Assembly: GCA_030549775.1 (NCBI GenBank)
Contig: CM060172.1
Coordinates: 52,503,942-52,567,941 of the forward strand
Reading direction: 5' to 3'
DNA: 64,000 nucleotides
Source: Tamarix chinensis
Taxonomy: Eukaryota; Streptophyta; Magnoliopsida; Caryophyllales; Tamaricaceae
Shown piece by piece: positions 1 through 13,084 of the stretch. The position numbers and the translations under genes were made by a program. The stretch's first letter is position 1; the number at the start of each line of letters is the position of its first letter. The notes under the pieces were generated by a model, which made no database searches, had not been told where the DNA came from, and was given only the letters and a program-made list of their open reading frames with translations.

Positions 1-1342
1 AGTGCTAAAATTTCAGGTGTTACCATATTAATCACCTAGAATTAAGGTTAGGCTAAATTTTAAGTATTACAAAATATATCTCTTGGATTTTTTCTAGCCC
101 TGACCTCTTTTCTTGAAAAAATTATGGTCACTTCACTAAGCATTTACAACAACACAACCTCCTCCCCTATGCAAAATCCGAATAGGAGGATGTTATATGA
201 CAATGAGTTAGGTGAATTCTTAGAGTATAAGCTTCCTATCATTGAGAATGTGGCCAAAAGTTTTGGTGGCCCTTTGAGGCATTCAATGAGAGTGCTATTG
301 AGGATAAGGGTGTAGGAAATGAGGGTCTAAGGGTTAACTTGGCATCACTAAGGTATGCTATAAAATAGAAATACTATATTAAAAGTATATAAACAACAGG
401 CAGAATTAGTAGCTTGCTAAAAGCACTTGTTAGTGAGTGAAGAAGCTTGCCTTCCTATGGAAATAGAACACATGAGAAGATTAGGGATTAAACTATGTGT
501 TAGAGATAATTCCATTCATATGAATGAGAAATATGATGAAGTCTCAATATGTGCTTCAACATTGAAGCTTAATGACACCAAAGTCCATGTCAGAATAACA
601 AGTGGAGCCTAAAGTAGTTTTGGTGTCTGTCTAAAAAGATGGCGTGAATGAAGAAGAAAATTTCTATGGAATATTGTGATTACAATGAGATTCTATAAAG
701 GATTCAAAAGTCTCACTCGAACTAAGAGGTATTTGATTAGTTGAGTCACGCATGTATTATTCATCCAATGAAGTAGAAATATGAAGATGCAAAATCACCA
801 AAGAAGATTTGGGTTTCATTGCCCTATTGTCGCCACTCTTTTCTTTCCTCTTTTTGTATGGTCCTTTTGTACATGAAAGGGCCTCTAGCACTATTTTATA
901 CACTTTGTTGACAAGATTTTTTCCAAGAATTACAAGTTATATATACAAAGTAATTTTATTAACACACTTTGATATACTTCACATAGGATATAAGGTCACA
1001 AAATTTATAGAGTGACACATGGTGTTTTATCATGATTACATAAGAAAAAATAGGAATAACTAGATTTCATATATAAAAAAAAATACTTCTTATTACTCTA
1101 AATTACTTGCTCATAACAAAGGGTTGATTCCTATGTTGGTTGTATGGGATGTCGACCTTGCTATATCTTGTTAAAAACCTTTCCACTAAAACCCCCTTAG
1201 CTAAGGAAAATAATACAACTCCCATTGTGGTGGCTAGATGCACATAGGTGCCCATCATGTTCAAAGGTATAGGACATCCTCTTCTACCATTGCACTAATG
1301 TCATCATGTATGGCTAGGGTTGTGATAACCTTCTTGAGGTCC
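1..1342. other. Unassigned intergenic DNA left of the gypsy element
   Basis: No recognisable gene. Short open frames at 124-315 and 427-612 (+) resemble no family I know and lack supporting context. The DNA is AT-rich with no obvious tandem repeat. It may be decayed transposon DNA of the same older element into which the gypsy copy at 1343-8336 inserted, but I cannot show that. Confidence 0.4.
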
Positions 1343-1347
1343 AAAAG

Positions 1348-2190
1348 TGATGTGTATCTCAATAATTTGCATTTAAGTAATTCTTGTAAATTGTATTGTA
1401 TATATAATTACTTTTCTTATTGTGTGGATAATTAGAAAAGTATATCAGATTATGGGAGGTGAGTCGTAATGAGGCTGTTGTGAGTAGATGCTGCCGGATG
1501 CTGTTGCTGATAGGAAATTGCTATATTAAATTGTTCATTATCCCATATAATGCATTCGCCGGCATGACTTGGCTAGTGGAAATTAAGTTGGTCGTGTAAT
1601 CCATCACCCGACCCATATTTGCTGGGTTAGAAGGATTGTGGATTATGCAACCCTTAATAACCATAATTAGCAAAAAAATTAGCTTATGGAATTAAATTAT
1701 AAATCCATTATTTGGATTAATGTAAGATTATATTTTGTAGTTTGGGATGATTTATTGTTACCAGCACCAACGACTTGTTTTTGTTTATATTGGTCAGTTA
1801 AGCTATTGGGCTGATATGTTGGATCTTGTAATTGAGCCCATCGACCGTATAAGGGCTTGCATTTTATGTATGGTATATTCCCATATATAAGGCGTATATA
1901 GAAGGTTTTGTATGAGACTTTTTGCAAAATATACCATTCGATTGTGTATTCTCTCTAGAATCTTCTCTCTCTCGCAGCTGACTCATTTGCTCGATCTTCT
2001 TCTCCTTCGATCTTCTTCTCGAATCTCTTTCTGCTAATCCAACTTCAGTAGCTGTTGATTATAACTATTCTCTGAGTTTTACAGATCTTCCTTTGGATTA
2101 AATTCCTTAGGCTGATTATCGCATATAGTCAAACCCCGTGCTAGATTCACGATCCAGCGAAACTTCTTGAAACCTATCCAAGCTTCATCA
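1348..2190 (+). repeat. 5' LTR of the gypsy element
   Basis: 843 bases, starting TGATG and ending CATCA, which are perfect inverted ends. It aligns along its whole length with 7485-8331. A TATATAA stretch near 1884, followed by a pyrimidine-rich stretch around 1945-2030, is a plausible promoter and leader start. It is flanked on the left by AAAAG. Confidence 0.95.
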
Positions 2191-2192
2191 TT

Positions 2193-2205
2193 TGGTATCA
2201 GAGCC
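2193..2205 (+). other. Primer-binding site (initiator tRNA-Met type)
   Basis: TGGTATCAGAGCC lies two bases after the 5' LTR end. This is the standard complement of the 3' end of plant initiator tRNA-Met used to prime minus-strand synthesis in many plant LTR retrotransposons. Confidence 0.92.
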
Positions 2206-2932
2206 TCGAATCATCGAGTGCTTGTGGTTTATTTAGTTTAATTTTGAATTTTATTGTTCTTTTTGTCAATTCTTGATTTTTCTAACCCTCGATTTTGTAA
2301 GTGGTGTTTTAGGGTTTGTGACTGATAAGAATCGAACGATTCTTATTGCAATTAAATCGTCGGCGGAGAAGTTACCCTAATGAGATGACAGTTCTTGGAA
2401 ATCCTTAGTAACTGTTATTGCGAACTTCTCAATTAGGGTTTGCTCACGATTCTTAAATCCTGATAGTAATTGATAAGTACTTCGTAATCAGTAAACTCGA
2501 TCCATTTCTCTTTATAATTTCTGCAATTCTTGGGCTTAAGAATTTCCTATTGCAAGTTAATGCTCCACTAAATCTTTAAGGAGTGTGCAGGTATTAACTC
2601 GGTACCGGCAAACCTTTGGTTCTATAAAGGAGTAGAGGCTCCAAGAATAGGGGTCCTAACTCGTTATTCGGCTGAACCACCAACATTTGTTGGCGTGGTA
2701 ATCTCGTTCCTTTCTTGAGAATTTGTTACAATGTGTTGGTTAACGATTGTCTAATATCTTTGCACTATTTTATTAGATTCTTTTAATTGTGTAGTTGCAC
2801 TGTGATTACTCTATTATAAGTGTAATCAGTTTTGTTGTCATCAGTTGAATCGTTAGTTTAAAGTGTGTTGTTCTCTATAAATTGGTCGACTATCTATGTT
2901 GGTTATAAAGTAAAGAAAGTATAGGATTCATT

Positions 2933-5900
2933 ATGTCTAATAACTACCAATCTGTGAACCAATCTGTGTCAGTGTCTAGTAATGATCTATTAGAAACACT
3001 TAGGGCATTTCAAGAACAAATGACTGCCCAATTGGCTGTGTTATCTGCTAACCTAAAGCAGAGAATAGGTGAACAAGAAATTATGATTCATGATTTACAG
3101 AATAATAGACTAAATGATCAACATGATGGGGTATTAGGTAGGGCTCCCATGGACCCTAGAAATAGGATTTTCCCTTTAACTAACTTAGAGGAACTAGAAG
3201 ATCAAATATCCAATAATAGTGATAGCAGACCAAGACAAGTTAATAGGCAGGAAAGAGAATTAGATCAAATTGATAGGAATGTAGGTAACCTTAAGTTTAA
3301 TATACCTAGATTCAATGGGAGAAATGATCCTGATTATTACTTTGAACGGGAAAGGAAGATAGAATTAGTGTTTGAGTGACACAATTATTCTGATGAAAAG
3401 AAAATTAAGGTAGTTGTAGTAGAATTTATAGACTATGCTTCTTCTTGGTATTATAACCTTGTTTTAACCAGGCGTAGGAGTGGAGAACCACCTATACAGA
3501 CTTGGGATGAATTTAAAACTTTAATGTGAAAGAGGTTTGTTCCAAATTATTATTATAGGGAGTTACATAAGAAGCTGCAAACATTAAATCAGGGTAATAG
3601 GTATATAGATGAGTACTTTAAAGAACTAGAGATGTTGGTGATCAAAACGGGAATTGTTGAGGATGAGGATGCCACAATGGCTAGATTTTTTAGTGGATTG
3701 AATCCTGAGATAGCTGATAAGGTAGAGTTATATCCATATGGAACTTTGAATGAGATGGTTAATATAGCAACAAAGATAGAAAGTAAAATAAGGAGAACTA
3801 GATAGAATAAACCCCTTGGAATTGGGTTTAGAAATACTCTGAAAAGAAATTTTGGGGGAAATAGTTCTGGAAACGGGAAGAACAATGGGAAATTTGATTC
3901 TGGAGGTAAAGGTAATGAGGCTAAGGTAGGGAACACATTTGATAAAGGAAAAACTATAGCAGCTAACCCTACTAGTGGCCCTAACAGAATTAGAGACATA
4001 AAGTGTTTTAAGTGTGGGGGACTAGGTCATATAGCTTCTAAATGTCCTAATAAGAGGAATATTTTGAATAGAGAGTCTAGAGACATAGAGTCTAAATCTG
4101 AGGAAGAAGAATTAGAGGTCAACATGACTAGGGATGACAATAGTGATTCAGAAGAAGAGATAGAACTTCCAATTAGTAAAGATCTTTTTGTTGTGCGTAG
4201 GGCATTAAACAGTAGTAAGTTGCCTGATCCAAATGCAATACAGAGAGAAAACATATTTCATACTAGATGCTTAATTAATGACAAGTGTTTTAATATGGCA
4301 ATCGATAGTGGAAGTTGTATAAATGCTGCTAGTGTTTTATTAATATCTAAGTTAGGTTTACCAACCACTAAACATCCAAAACCTTATAGGCTTCAATGGT
4401 TAAATGAATTAGGAGATGTTAAGGTTAGTCAACAGATTTTAGTAAACTTAAAATTAGGCAAGTATGAAGATTCTGTTTTGTGTGATATTGTCCTAATGCA
4501 TGCTGCTCATTTGTTATTAGGAAGGCCATGGCAGTATGATAGAAGAGTAACACATGATGGGTACAAGAATAGATATATTGTACATAAGGATGATAAGAAA
4601 ATTATTTTAACACCCATGACTCCAAAAGAAATCTTTGATGATCAAATTAAAATAAAATCTGATTATAAGGAGTTAACTAAACAAAGTGTAGAGGATGGAA
4701 CTTGTTCACAGGAGGTTAAGAAATATTCTAGGTTTTATGCTAAAAAAAGTGATGTTGATAGGGCTATTAGGCAACAATCAAATGTCTATTTAATGATCTA
4801 TAAAGAGTGTTATGAGTGTCATACAGAGTTAAGTGAGGATGTACCTAGTAATGTTAGAGAGCTATTAGAAGAATATAATGAGTTATTCCCTGAAGAGATT
4901 CCCCATGGACTACCTCCATTAAGGGGCATAGAACACCAAATAGATTTTATACCATGAGCTGTCATTCCAAACAGACCTACTTATAGAGCTAATCCAGAGG
5001 AAGTTAAGGAGTTAAAGAAACAGGTTTCTGAATTGTTGAGTAAGGGATATATTAAGGAGTTAATGAGTCCTTGTGTTGTCCCAGTACTTTTAGTTCCAAA
5101 GAATGATGGGAGTTAGAGGATGTGCATAGATAGTAGAGTAGTAAAAAAGATAACCATTAAGTAGAGGTATCCTATACCTAGTTTAGATGAAATGTTAGAT
5201 CTTTTACATGGTGCTGTAATTTTCTCTAAAATAAATTTAAAGAGTGGGTATTATCAAATTAGGATGAAACTAGGAGATGAGTGAAAAAAAAACTTTTAAA
5301 ACAAATTTTGGGTTATATGAGTGGTTAGTTATGCCATTTGGATTATCCAATACTCCAAGTACTTTCATAAGACTTATGAACCATGTGCTTTGAAACATTA
5401 TTGGAAAGTTTGTAGTTGTTTATTTTGATGATATACTTATTTAAAGCATATCTCTAGAAGAGCACTTGAGACATTTGAGAACTATTCTGGATGTGTTTAA
5501 GGAAGAAAAGTTATATGCTAGTTTAGCTAAGTCTAGATTTTGTTTAGAAAGTGTGGTATTCCTAGGATTTGTTGTTGGTAGGGATGGCATATCTATTGAC
5601 AAGGAGAAGATTAAAGCCATACAATAATGGCCTATACCTAAGACAATGATTGAATTTAGGAGTTTTTATGGTTTGTGTTATTTTTATCATAGATTTGTTA
5701 GGAAATTTAATACTATAGGAATGCCCTTAATTGCAATAACAAAAAAGGAAAATGGTTTTAATTGGGGTTTAGAGCAACAGAAATCTTTTGAAACTCTTAA
5801 AACGAAGTTAACACAAGCACTTGTATTAGTCCTTCCTGACTTTGATAAAATGTTTGAATTAGATTATGATGCTTCAGGTTTGGGAATTGGGGTTGTTCTT

Positions 5901-7513
5901 TCTCAAGAGGGTAGACCTATAGCTTATGTTAGTGAAAAGATAAATGGTAGTACTTTAAATTACTCTACTTATGAAAAAGAATTATTTGCTTTAGTAAGAG
6001 CCTTAGAGGTATGGCAACATTATTTATGGCCTAGAAAGTTTGTTATAAATACTGATCAATAAGCTATAAAGTATCTAAAAATCCAATAAAAATTAAATAG
6101 AAGACAGGTTAGGTGGATTGAATTCATTAAAAAGTTTCCCTATGTAATTAAATATAAAAAAGGAGGTGACAATATATTGCAAATGCCTTATTTAGGAGAC
6201 ATATTTTGTTAAACACAATAGATGCTACTTTGTTGGGATTTTCTTGTGTTAAAATTTTATATGTGGAGGATCATGATTTTAAGGAAATATATAAAAATTG
6301 TGAAACTGCTGCACAAGGAAAATATTATATCTATGAGGGTTACTTATTTAGAGAAAATAGACTGTGCATACCTGATTGTTCATATAGAGGATTATTGATT
6401 CAGGAAGCATATAATGGTGGATTAATGGCACATTTACGATTTCAAAAGACTTTGGATATATTAGTTGATCATTTTTACTAGCCTCGTATGAAGAAATATG
6501 TGTTAAAATATTATGTTAATTGTGTAGCTTGTAGACAGGCTAAATCCACATCAAAACCTTTTGGATTGTATACTCCATTACTTGTTCCTACTCAGCCCTG
6601 GACTGATGTTTCTTTGGATTTTGTTTTGGGATTGCCTAGAACTAATAGGGATCAAGATTCTATAATGGTTGTAGTAGATAGATTTAGTAAGATGACACAT
6701 TTTATACCCTGCAATAAAACTAATGATGTTGTAACTGTAGTTGATTTATTTTTTTCTTATTTAGTTAAATTACATGGAATACCTAGAACAATAGCATCTA
6801 ATAGGGATGTTAAATTTCTTAGTCATTTATGGAAGGTTTTATGGGGAAAGCTGGGAAATAAACTTTTATTTTCAACTACCTCTCATCCCCAAACTGATGG
6901 ACAAACAAAGGTAGTGAATAGAACCTTAGGTAATATGTTGAGGGTTGTACTTGGAAAGAATATTAGGCAATGGGAAACTATACTACCACAGATGGAATTT
7001 GCTTGTAATAGGACATTACATTCTACAACTAAGAAAACACCTTTTGAAGTTGTGTATGGGTTTAATCCCTTAACTTCCCTTGATTTGAGTCATTTACCTA
7101 ATTCTAAATTGCATAATTTTGATGCTGAATCTTGTGCTGAAAATATGAAGAAACTGCATGAATCTGTAAGTCAATAGATTAATAAGAGGGTTCAACAAAT
7201 GGCTGAGAGTACTAATAAAAGACGAAAGAAAATTGTTTTTCAACCAGGGCATTTAGTTTAGGTACATCTTAGAAAGGAACATTTTCCAACACTTAGGAAA
7301 TCTAAATTGGATCCTAGGGGAGATGGGAATTTTACTGTATTAGAAAGAATTAATGATAATGCTTATAAAATTGATTTGCCTGCTAAATTTGGAAATTTTA
7401 GTAATTCTTTTAATGTTTTTGATTTAAGTCCTTTTATGGGTATTATCAAGGTTTTAGAGACGAAGCCCCACCAAGAAGAGGGAATGATGTGTATCTCAAT
7501 AATTTGTATTTAA
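2933..7513 (+). pseudogene. gag-pol polyprotein of the gypsy element, inactivated
   Basis: One long frame starts at ATG 2933. Visible parts in order: gag (RFNGRNDPDYYF near 3310, then a CCHC knuckle at 4003-4044), aspartic protease with DSGS near 4306, reverse transcriptase with YFDD at 5421-5432, RNase H ([13 protein letters not shown] near 5870), and integrase (a C..C pair near 6525; core 6600-7180; C-terminal fold about 7200-7460). It is broken by about a dozen in-frame stops (for example 3377, 3803, 4956, 5116, 5163, 5391, 5443, 7176, 7261). One extra A in the run at 5283-5291 shifts the frame, and a second shift lies near 6170-6185. Two integrase catalytic acids are also changed: the second D reads N (SNRD near 6808) and the E reads K (QTKVVNR near 6905). 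It cannot encode a working polyprotein. Confidence 0.93.
7471..7484 (+). other. Polypurine tract
   Basis: AAGAAGAGGGAA lies directly before the 3' LTR start at 7485. This is the expected position and composition for the plus-strand primer. Confidence 0.8.
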
Positions 7514-8331
7514 GTAATTATTGTAAATTGCATTGTATATATAATTACTTTTCTTATTGTGTGGATAATTAGGAAAGTAGATCAGATTATGAGAGGTGAA
7601 TCGTAATGAGGCTGCTGTGAGTAGATGCTATTGGATGCTGTTGTTGACAGGAAATTGCTGTATTAAATTGTTCATTATCCCATATGATGCATTCGCCGGC
7701 ATGACTTGGCTAGTGGAAATTAAGTTGGCTGCGTAATCCGCCACCCGGCCCATATTTGCTGGGTTAGAAGGATTGTGGATTATGCAACCTTTAATAACCA
7801 TAATTATCTAAACAAATTAGCTGATGGAAATTAAATTGTACATCTATTATTTGGATTAATGTAAGATTGTATTTTGTAGTTTGGGTTGATTTATTGTTAC
7901 TAGCACCAACGACTTATTTTTGTTTATATTGGTTGGTTGAGCTATTAGGCTGATATATTGGATCTTGTAATTGATCCCATCGACCGTATAAGGGCTTGTA
8001 TTGTATGTGTTGTATACGCCCATATATAAGGCATATACAAAAGGTTTTGTACGAGACTTTTTGCTAAATATACCATTCGATCGTGTATTTTCTCTCTGGA
8101 ATATTCTCTCTCACGCGACTGACTCATTTGCTTGATCTTATTCTCCTTTGATCTTCTTCTCGAATCTCTTCCTACTAATCCAACTTCAGCAGCCGCTGAT
8201 TATAACTGTGCTCTGAGTTTTACTGATCTTCCTTTGGATTAAATTCCTTAGGCTTATTATCGCGTGTAGTCGAACCCCGTGCTCGATTCACGATCCAGCG
8301 AAACTTCTTGAAACCTATCCAGGCTTCATCA
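7485..8331 (+). repeat. 3' LTR of the gypsy element
   Basis: 847 bases with TGATG and CATCA ends, matching 1348-2190. It is followed by AAAAG at 8332-8336, the second copy of the target duplication. Confidence 0.95.
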
Positions 8332-8336
8332 AAAAG

Positions 8337-8629
8337 TGTGTGTTCAAACCACTACTAATTTAATTGTGGCTCCTCTTCACTATACAACATTGAGTATCAT
8401 TGTGGCCTATATCATAGTAGATCCATGGTAGCTAGTGGTGTGTTGGCACTTTAAGTTAAACAAAAGTGAGTATAACTGATTGCCTAAGTAAAAAAATTAC
8501 ACCTAATAATGACTGACAAATCCTATATGCATAGTAATTCTAAAACAAAGATATAAAACATATATTAGTGATATGGAGTTAAGATAAAATGAGATATTAC
8601 TTGATATCAACTAAAAACATTATATAGTG
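8337..8629. other. Gene-free segment, probably 3' flank of the Tat-like element
   Basis: AT-rich, with no open frame of note. On the minus strand it follows the end of the integrase fragment at 8630-9059, so it should hold that element's 3' untranslated region and LTR start, but I could not define either. Confidence 0.35.
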
Positions 8630-9059
8630 TGAGAAGTATAGTCGTTGTTGATGTTTCTTCCATCTTTTTCCTACAAATTGTAGGATCCCCGACCGATTAC
8701 TTTGATAGCCTTGTACAGGCCTTCCCAGTTAGACCTAATTTACCAATATCGAGCTCCTGGGTATTTTGGAAGAATTTCCTAAGCACTTGGTTGCCCACCT
8801 TGAAAAATCATGCCTGGATTTTTTGTTAAAATTTTGGATTAATTGTGTTGGTAGGCCACCATCCTAATAAGTGTCAAGTCTCTCTAATTGTTAAAGGTGT
8901 CCAAGTTATAGAAATTCCTGATTATTTTGTCACTCATTAATGAATTACATCCTAGTAGAATGGAGCCTCACCTCGATAGAAAGCACCACCTCTATATATT
9001 ATGCCAAGGAAAAGAGGAATTTTCTCGTTGAAGAGTGAATAGTGTTCTTATATGACCAT
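8630..9059 (-). pseudogene. Tat-like Ty3/gypsy integrase, C-terminal half (fragment)
   Basis: On the minus strand, the reading across several frames resembles the end of a plant Tat-lineage integrase: HSSTR..PFSLA near 9040-9010, then a segment like RMVAYQ near 8860, then GKLGL, the EG-Y-K pattern and a KVIGRGSY-like motif near 8700. Stops and frameshifts are many. It continues the integrase fragment at 14178-14646, from which it is separated by element A. Removing A rejoins the reading at the GAGAC target duplication. Old, non-functional. Confidence 0.75.
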
Positions 9060-9369
9060 GAGACTGTAATTTTCCAAAATTTCAGAAAACCTATAATTTA
9101 ACAAACAATTTTAATTTGGGATAATTTAGCTTTAAAATTATTCAATTAAATTATTTTATAAATTTTTGAGTATATAAATTTGGATAGAATATTTAATAAA
9201 TTAAAATAAACATTTTGTTATTTTATCATACTATTTTTATTTAAATAATTTTTCAAACCAATATTTTACTAAAATTATCCTTTTAATCCCATTTAATTAT
9301 ATTAAATTAAATTATTAAATAAATTTATTTTCTAAAAATATTATATTCTATTATTTTATAAATTAAATT

Positions 9370-10640
9370 ATTTTAATTTTTCCTACTTTTCCTTTTCCCT
9401 TTTCCTTTTTCCCTTTTTCTTTTCTTTCTCCTTTTTCTCATTTTTCCTCTCTTTCTTTTCCCTTTTTCTCTCCTTCAAGCTACTAGGCCATGGCCTGCGC
9501 CCTACACTCATCGCACCTAGGCCATCGACCTACTCCCCTTCCCTCCTCTCCTTCTCCCGTGCAGGTAGCCCACCCCGCCTTATCTTTTCCTTCGTTCTCC
9601 TCGTGCGACTAAGCCAGCTCAGCCCCACTTCTCTCTTTTTCCTTTCCCCCTACCCGGGCCAACCTAGTTCATCTTTTTTTCTCCTGAGCGACCTACTACT
9701 CCCCCTTCCTTTCTTTCTTCTTCTACGCCCCAACCAACGTGCCCCTCCGCCATGCTTGAGCACTCCCGGCCACTGCCCTACAAGCGTAGCCTGCCACCAC
9801 CTACCACCACTACAACCCTCTCTCCCCCCCATTTCGGACCAAACCAGCCATGCTTTCCCCAACCACATATGAATTTCCTTTCCTCTTCTTCCCTTCCCTC
9901 TCCCTACCACCCTACCACCTCCTTGCCACCCTACACACTGCCACCCGATTAGCTACCTACTACTCTCTTATTCCTCTCCTTTTTCTTCTCCTCACCAACC
10001 CTTTCTTGCCCCATTTTTTGAGCCTTCTTCCCTTCCCTGATTCCTTCTCTCCTTTTCTTCTCCTTTTCTCCCAACCCCTATTTTTGCACCGCTGCCCTAT
10101 TCCGCAGCAACAACTGCCTACACTACCTTCTGCCACCCCCTACGACTTCCCTACACCACCATACCACCCCCTCAATCCCCCTGCAACCCCCTTCTTCCTC
10201 CCCACCTCTTTTTCTCCTCTTTTTCCTCCCTTCTCAGCAACTACCCTGCAACCCCTCCTTTCGCCGCCATCCCACCACCTTTGCTGCCACTTGAGCCACC
10301 AAACCACTCCCTACAACCTCCCCTACCACCCCCACACCTCCTTTGGTCAAAACCAACACTTGCAACCCCCCCCCCATTTTTCCTTTCCCTTTTCCTTCCT
10401 TCTTAGCCATCTCCACCTCGGTAACCCCCTTCGTAGTCTCACTGCCTCCGCCGCCCTTGGCCAACAACAATCTATCCCCGACCACTACCTACACCCCCTC
10501 TTCACACCTAAACCCTTCCCTTGCCCTAAATCCTTCCCCATATACCTTCTTTCCCAGCCCCAAAACCCTAACCCAAAAACACCACTTCCTCTTTTTCTTT
10601 CACCCACCTTCAAGCCTTTCTCCTTTTATTTTTCATGCAA
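9370..10640 (+). repeat. C/T-rich low-complexity block of element A
   Basis: Almost wholly pyrimidine on the plus strand. It produces overlapping open frames in several registers, giving Pro/Leu/Ser/Phe-rich translations on + and Gly/Lys/Arg-rich ones on -. Equivalent blocks occur at the same place in B, D (antisense), E and G, so it is an element module and not a gene. Confidence 0.85.
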
Positions 10641-11289
10641 CTCATGTTGCATGAGCAATATGAACTGCTGCATGAATTGGTTATTTTAGTTAATAATCTT
10701 AAGGTATAATAATATTTAATTATTTTATGAATTAAGTTTTATAAAGTCTTATGCTTTTGGTTTTCTTATTTCTAATGTGATAAATATTGATATTATTTTT
10801 AGGTGTTGGTTTCGCTATTTAAAGTTTGAATCTTTAACCAGGATACCGGTAAGGTTTAATTTTTACAGAAATTAAAATAATCGTTAAACCCCACTTAAAC
10901 GCATGATAAACATATGCTAGTACATCAGGATTTTAATATGTTATTTTGCATGATCTATATTGTTTGATATATTATATGTAGTTGCTTATATTGATTGGTA
11001 AAAAGGAAAGCATGCTAGTTTATGTGCCATGTATGGAAATATTACTTAAAGAAGGAGTTTGGTTATTAATGAAAATGTTAAGTATTTATCCATACTATAT
11101 TATATCATTATGACATTTAATGCATGTATAATATTATTGTGAGCCCTAGGGGTATTTTAGTAACATGTCTTGTGCAAGAGTGTGGCATATTATGTGTGGG
11201 TGCTAATGAGTAGAATGTTGAATAATAATAGTTGATGGAGTTGGATGATGAGAATGGAGTATTTATGTTAATATTTTATGTAGTGATGG

Positions 11290-12300
11290 TAATTTAATAA
11301 AAGTGGTGTAATAAAGGGCAAAATGGTAATTTTGTAAGTAAAAGGATAAAATAGTAATTTTATAAATAAAAGGGATATTATGGTAATTTTAAAAGTAAAG
11401 GGGCAAAATGGTAATTTACAAGTAAAGGGGTATTATGGTGATTTTGGAAGTAAGGGGTAAAATGGTAACTTTGTGGGTAAAGGATAAAATGGTAATCTTG
11501 GAAGTAAAGGGGAAGTAATGGTATTATGGTAATTTTAGAGATAAAGGATAAAATGGTAATTTTATAAGTAAACGAGTATCATGATAATTTCCGAAGGGAA
11601 AATGGTAATTTGGTATAAAGGAAGGATGAAATGATGTTTAATGAAGAAAAATGGCAATTTGATAGTTTAACCAACTAAAGGATAAATTGGTATTTATAAT
11701 GATGGAGAAGGATAGATTGATAATTATAATTATGGAGAAGGGTAATTTGGTAATTATAAAAATGGAGAAGGGTAAATTAGTAATTATGATAATGAAGATG
11801 AACAATTTGGTAATTCATCCAACTAAAGGGGCACTTTGGTAATTATGATAATGGAGAAGGGCAATTTGGTAATTTAACCAACTAAAGGGTAGTTTGGTAA
11901 TTATGATAACGGAGAAGGGTAATTTGGTAATCATGATAATAGAGAAGGGTAATTTAGTAATTATGATAATAGAGAAGGACAATTTGGAAATTTAACCAAC
12001 CAAAGGGGTAGTTTGGTATTTATGACAATAGAGAAGGGTAATTTAGTAATTATGATAATAGAGAAGGGCAATTTGGTAATTCAACCAACTAAAGGGTAGT
12101 TTGGTAATTATGATAATGGAGAAGGGCATTTTGGTAATTATGATAATGGAGAAGGGTAATTTGACCAACAAAAGGGTAATTTGGTAATTATAACAAAGGA
12201 GAAGGGTAAATTGGTAATCTAACCAACTAAATGGAAATATGATAAGCATAACAATTATAAAATGGTAATTGGTGACCTAATAAGTATGGGAAATAACTCG
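11290..12300 (+). repeat. Minisatellite of about 30 bases in element A
   Basis: Imperfect tandem repeats built on GGTAATTTGGTAATTATGAT followed by AATGGAGAAG, with variants carrying CCAACTAAAGGG. Copies vary in length and grow cleaner toward 11820-12200. A matching array lies in element E at 44540-45230. Confidence 0.85.
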
Positions 12301-13084
12301 ATAACCTAAGCCGAGTAATGGGTAATTTGATAATTATGCAACATGAAGGGTAATATGGTAAATTGGCAAGTAAGGAAGGGATGGCTTAATATTATACAAG
12401 CAAGGGGTAAATCAATAATTTATATCTAAAATGTTGATGGAATAATAGAGTTTCGTAATAAGACTCAAGTAATACTAAATAGTAAGATAACAGTATTTAG
12501 TAAGTATCACAAGAACTTATCCTAAATCAGAATTGGATGAGATTATGATGGCCCTAATAATTCCTCTATGTTATCCTGGAGAACCGTTTAAATAAGAAAT
12601 ACACCTAACGATATCAAAATGATTAAAAGTGAATAAGTATTTGAGGTTTTTTGCTTTTCGTGATCACCTTAATCAAGACACTAATACTTAAATTGAAAGA
12701 CCTCGCGATCAAGAATGGTGGCTCTTTAGGGGTCGTTGTCCTAAAGACGTGGTTTAGCCCACAATTATTCTGGTATTTGTTGGTGTGCCTTTGTGCCCCA
12801 ACCAGGCCCTATATCTTACTCTATCTAGCTCTATGGACCTATTTAGGGGGAATGCATACTTATGGATTAGGTGTCCTTGTCGATAGGGTATTGAGTAGCT
12901 TTATGCAACAATACGACTAGGGTACATTTGCATCCCTAGGTTGATGGTTGAATGGTACTGAGTAACTTATATGCACCAGTACGATCGGTGCACATTTTTT
13001 CCCCGGGGTCTTGATCTCCCATCCGAGGTAAATAAATAAAATTATTGTGATGATTAAAAATAAAAAAACACTAATCATGATGGA

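Larger units (their letters stand above)
1343..8336 (+). mobile_element. Ty3/gypsy LTR retrotransposon, full length, decayed
   Basis: Complete element: AAAAG target duplications at 1343-1347 and 8332-8336, LTRs at 1348-2190 and 7485-8331, a primer-binding site directly after the 5' LTR, a gag-pol frame, and a polypurine tract just before the 3' LTR. The domain order protease, reverse transcriptase, RNase H, integrase is that of Ty3/gypsy. In the first ~345 aligned LTR bases I count roughly 20 to 25 differences, mostly transitions, so the copy is not recent. It carries no chromodomain that I can see. The integrase C-terminus runs into the 3' LTR, as in some chromoviruses of the CRM group, but I do not assign a clade firmly. 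Confidence 0.95.

Noticed and set aside
124..612. Small open frames that might be a gene at the left edge
   Set aside because: Short, interrupted, unlike any family I recognise, and without splice or repeat context; described only as unassigned DNA.
9603..10689. Overlapping proline-rich open frames (also at 15098-15577, 42754-43596, 56105-57282)
   Set aside because: They lie in C/T-rich low-complexity blocks repeated in each long element, are open in several frames at once, and show no domain or codon pattern.
11290..12300. CRISPR-like regular repeats
   Set aside because: Tandem repeats without unique spacers, in a plant transposon; a minisatellite explains them.
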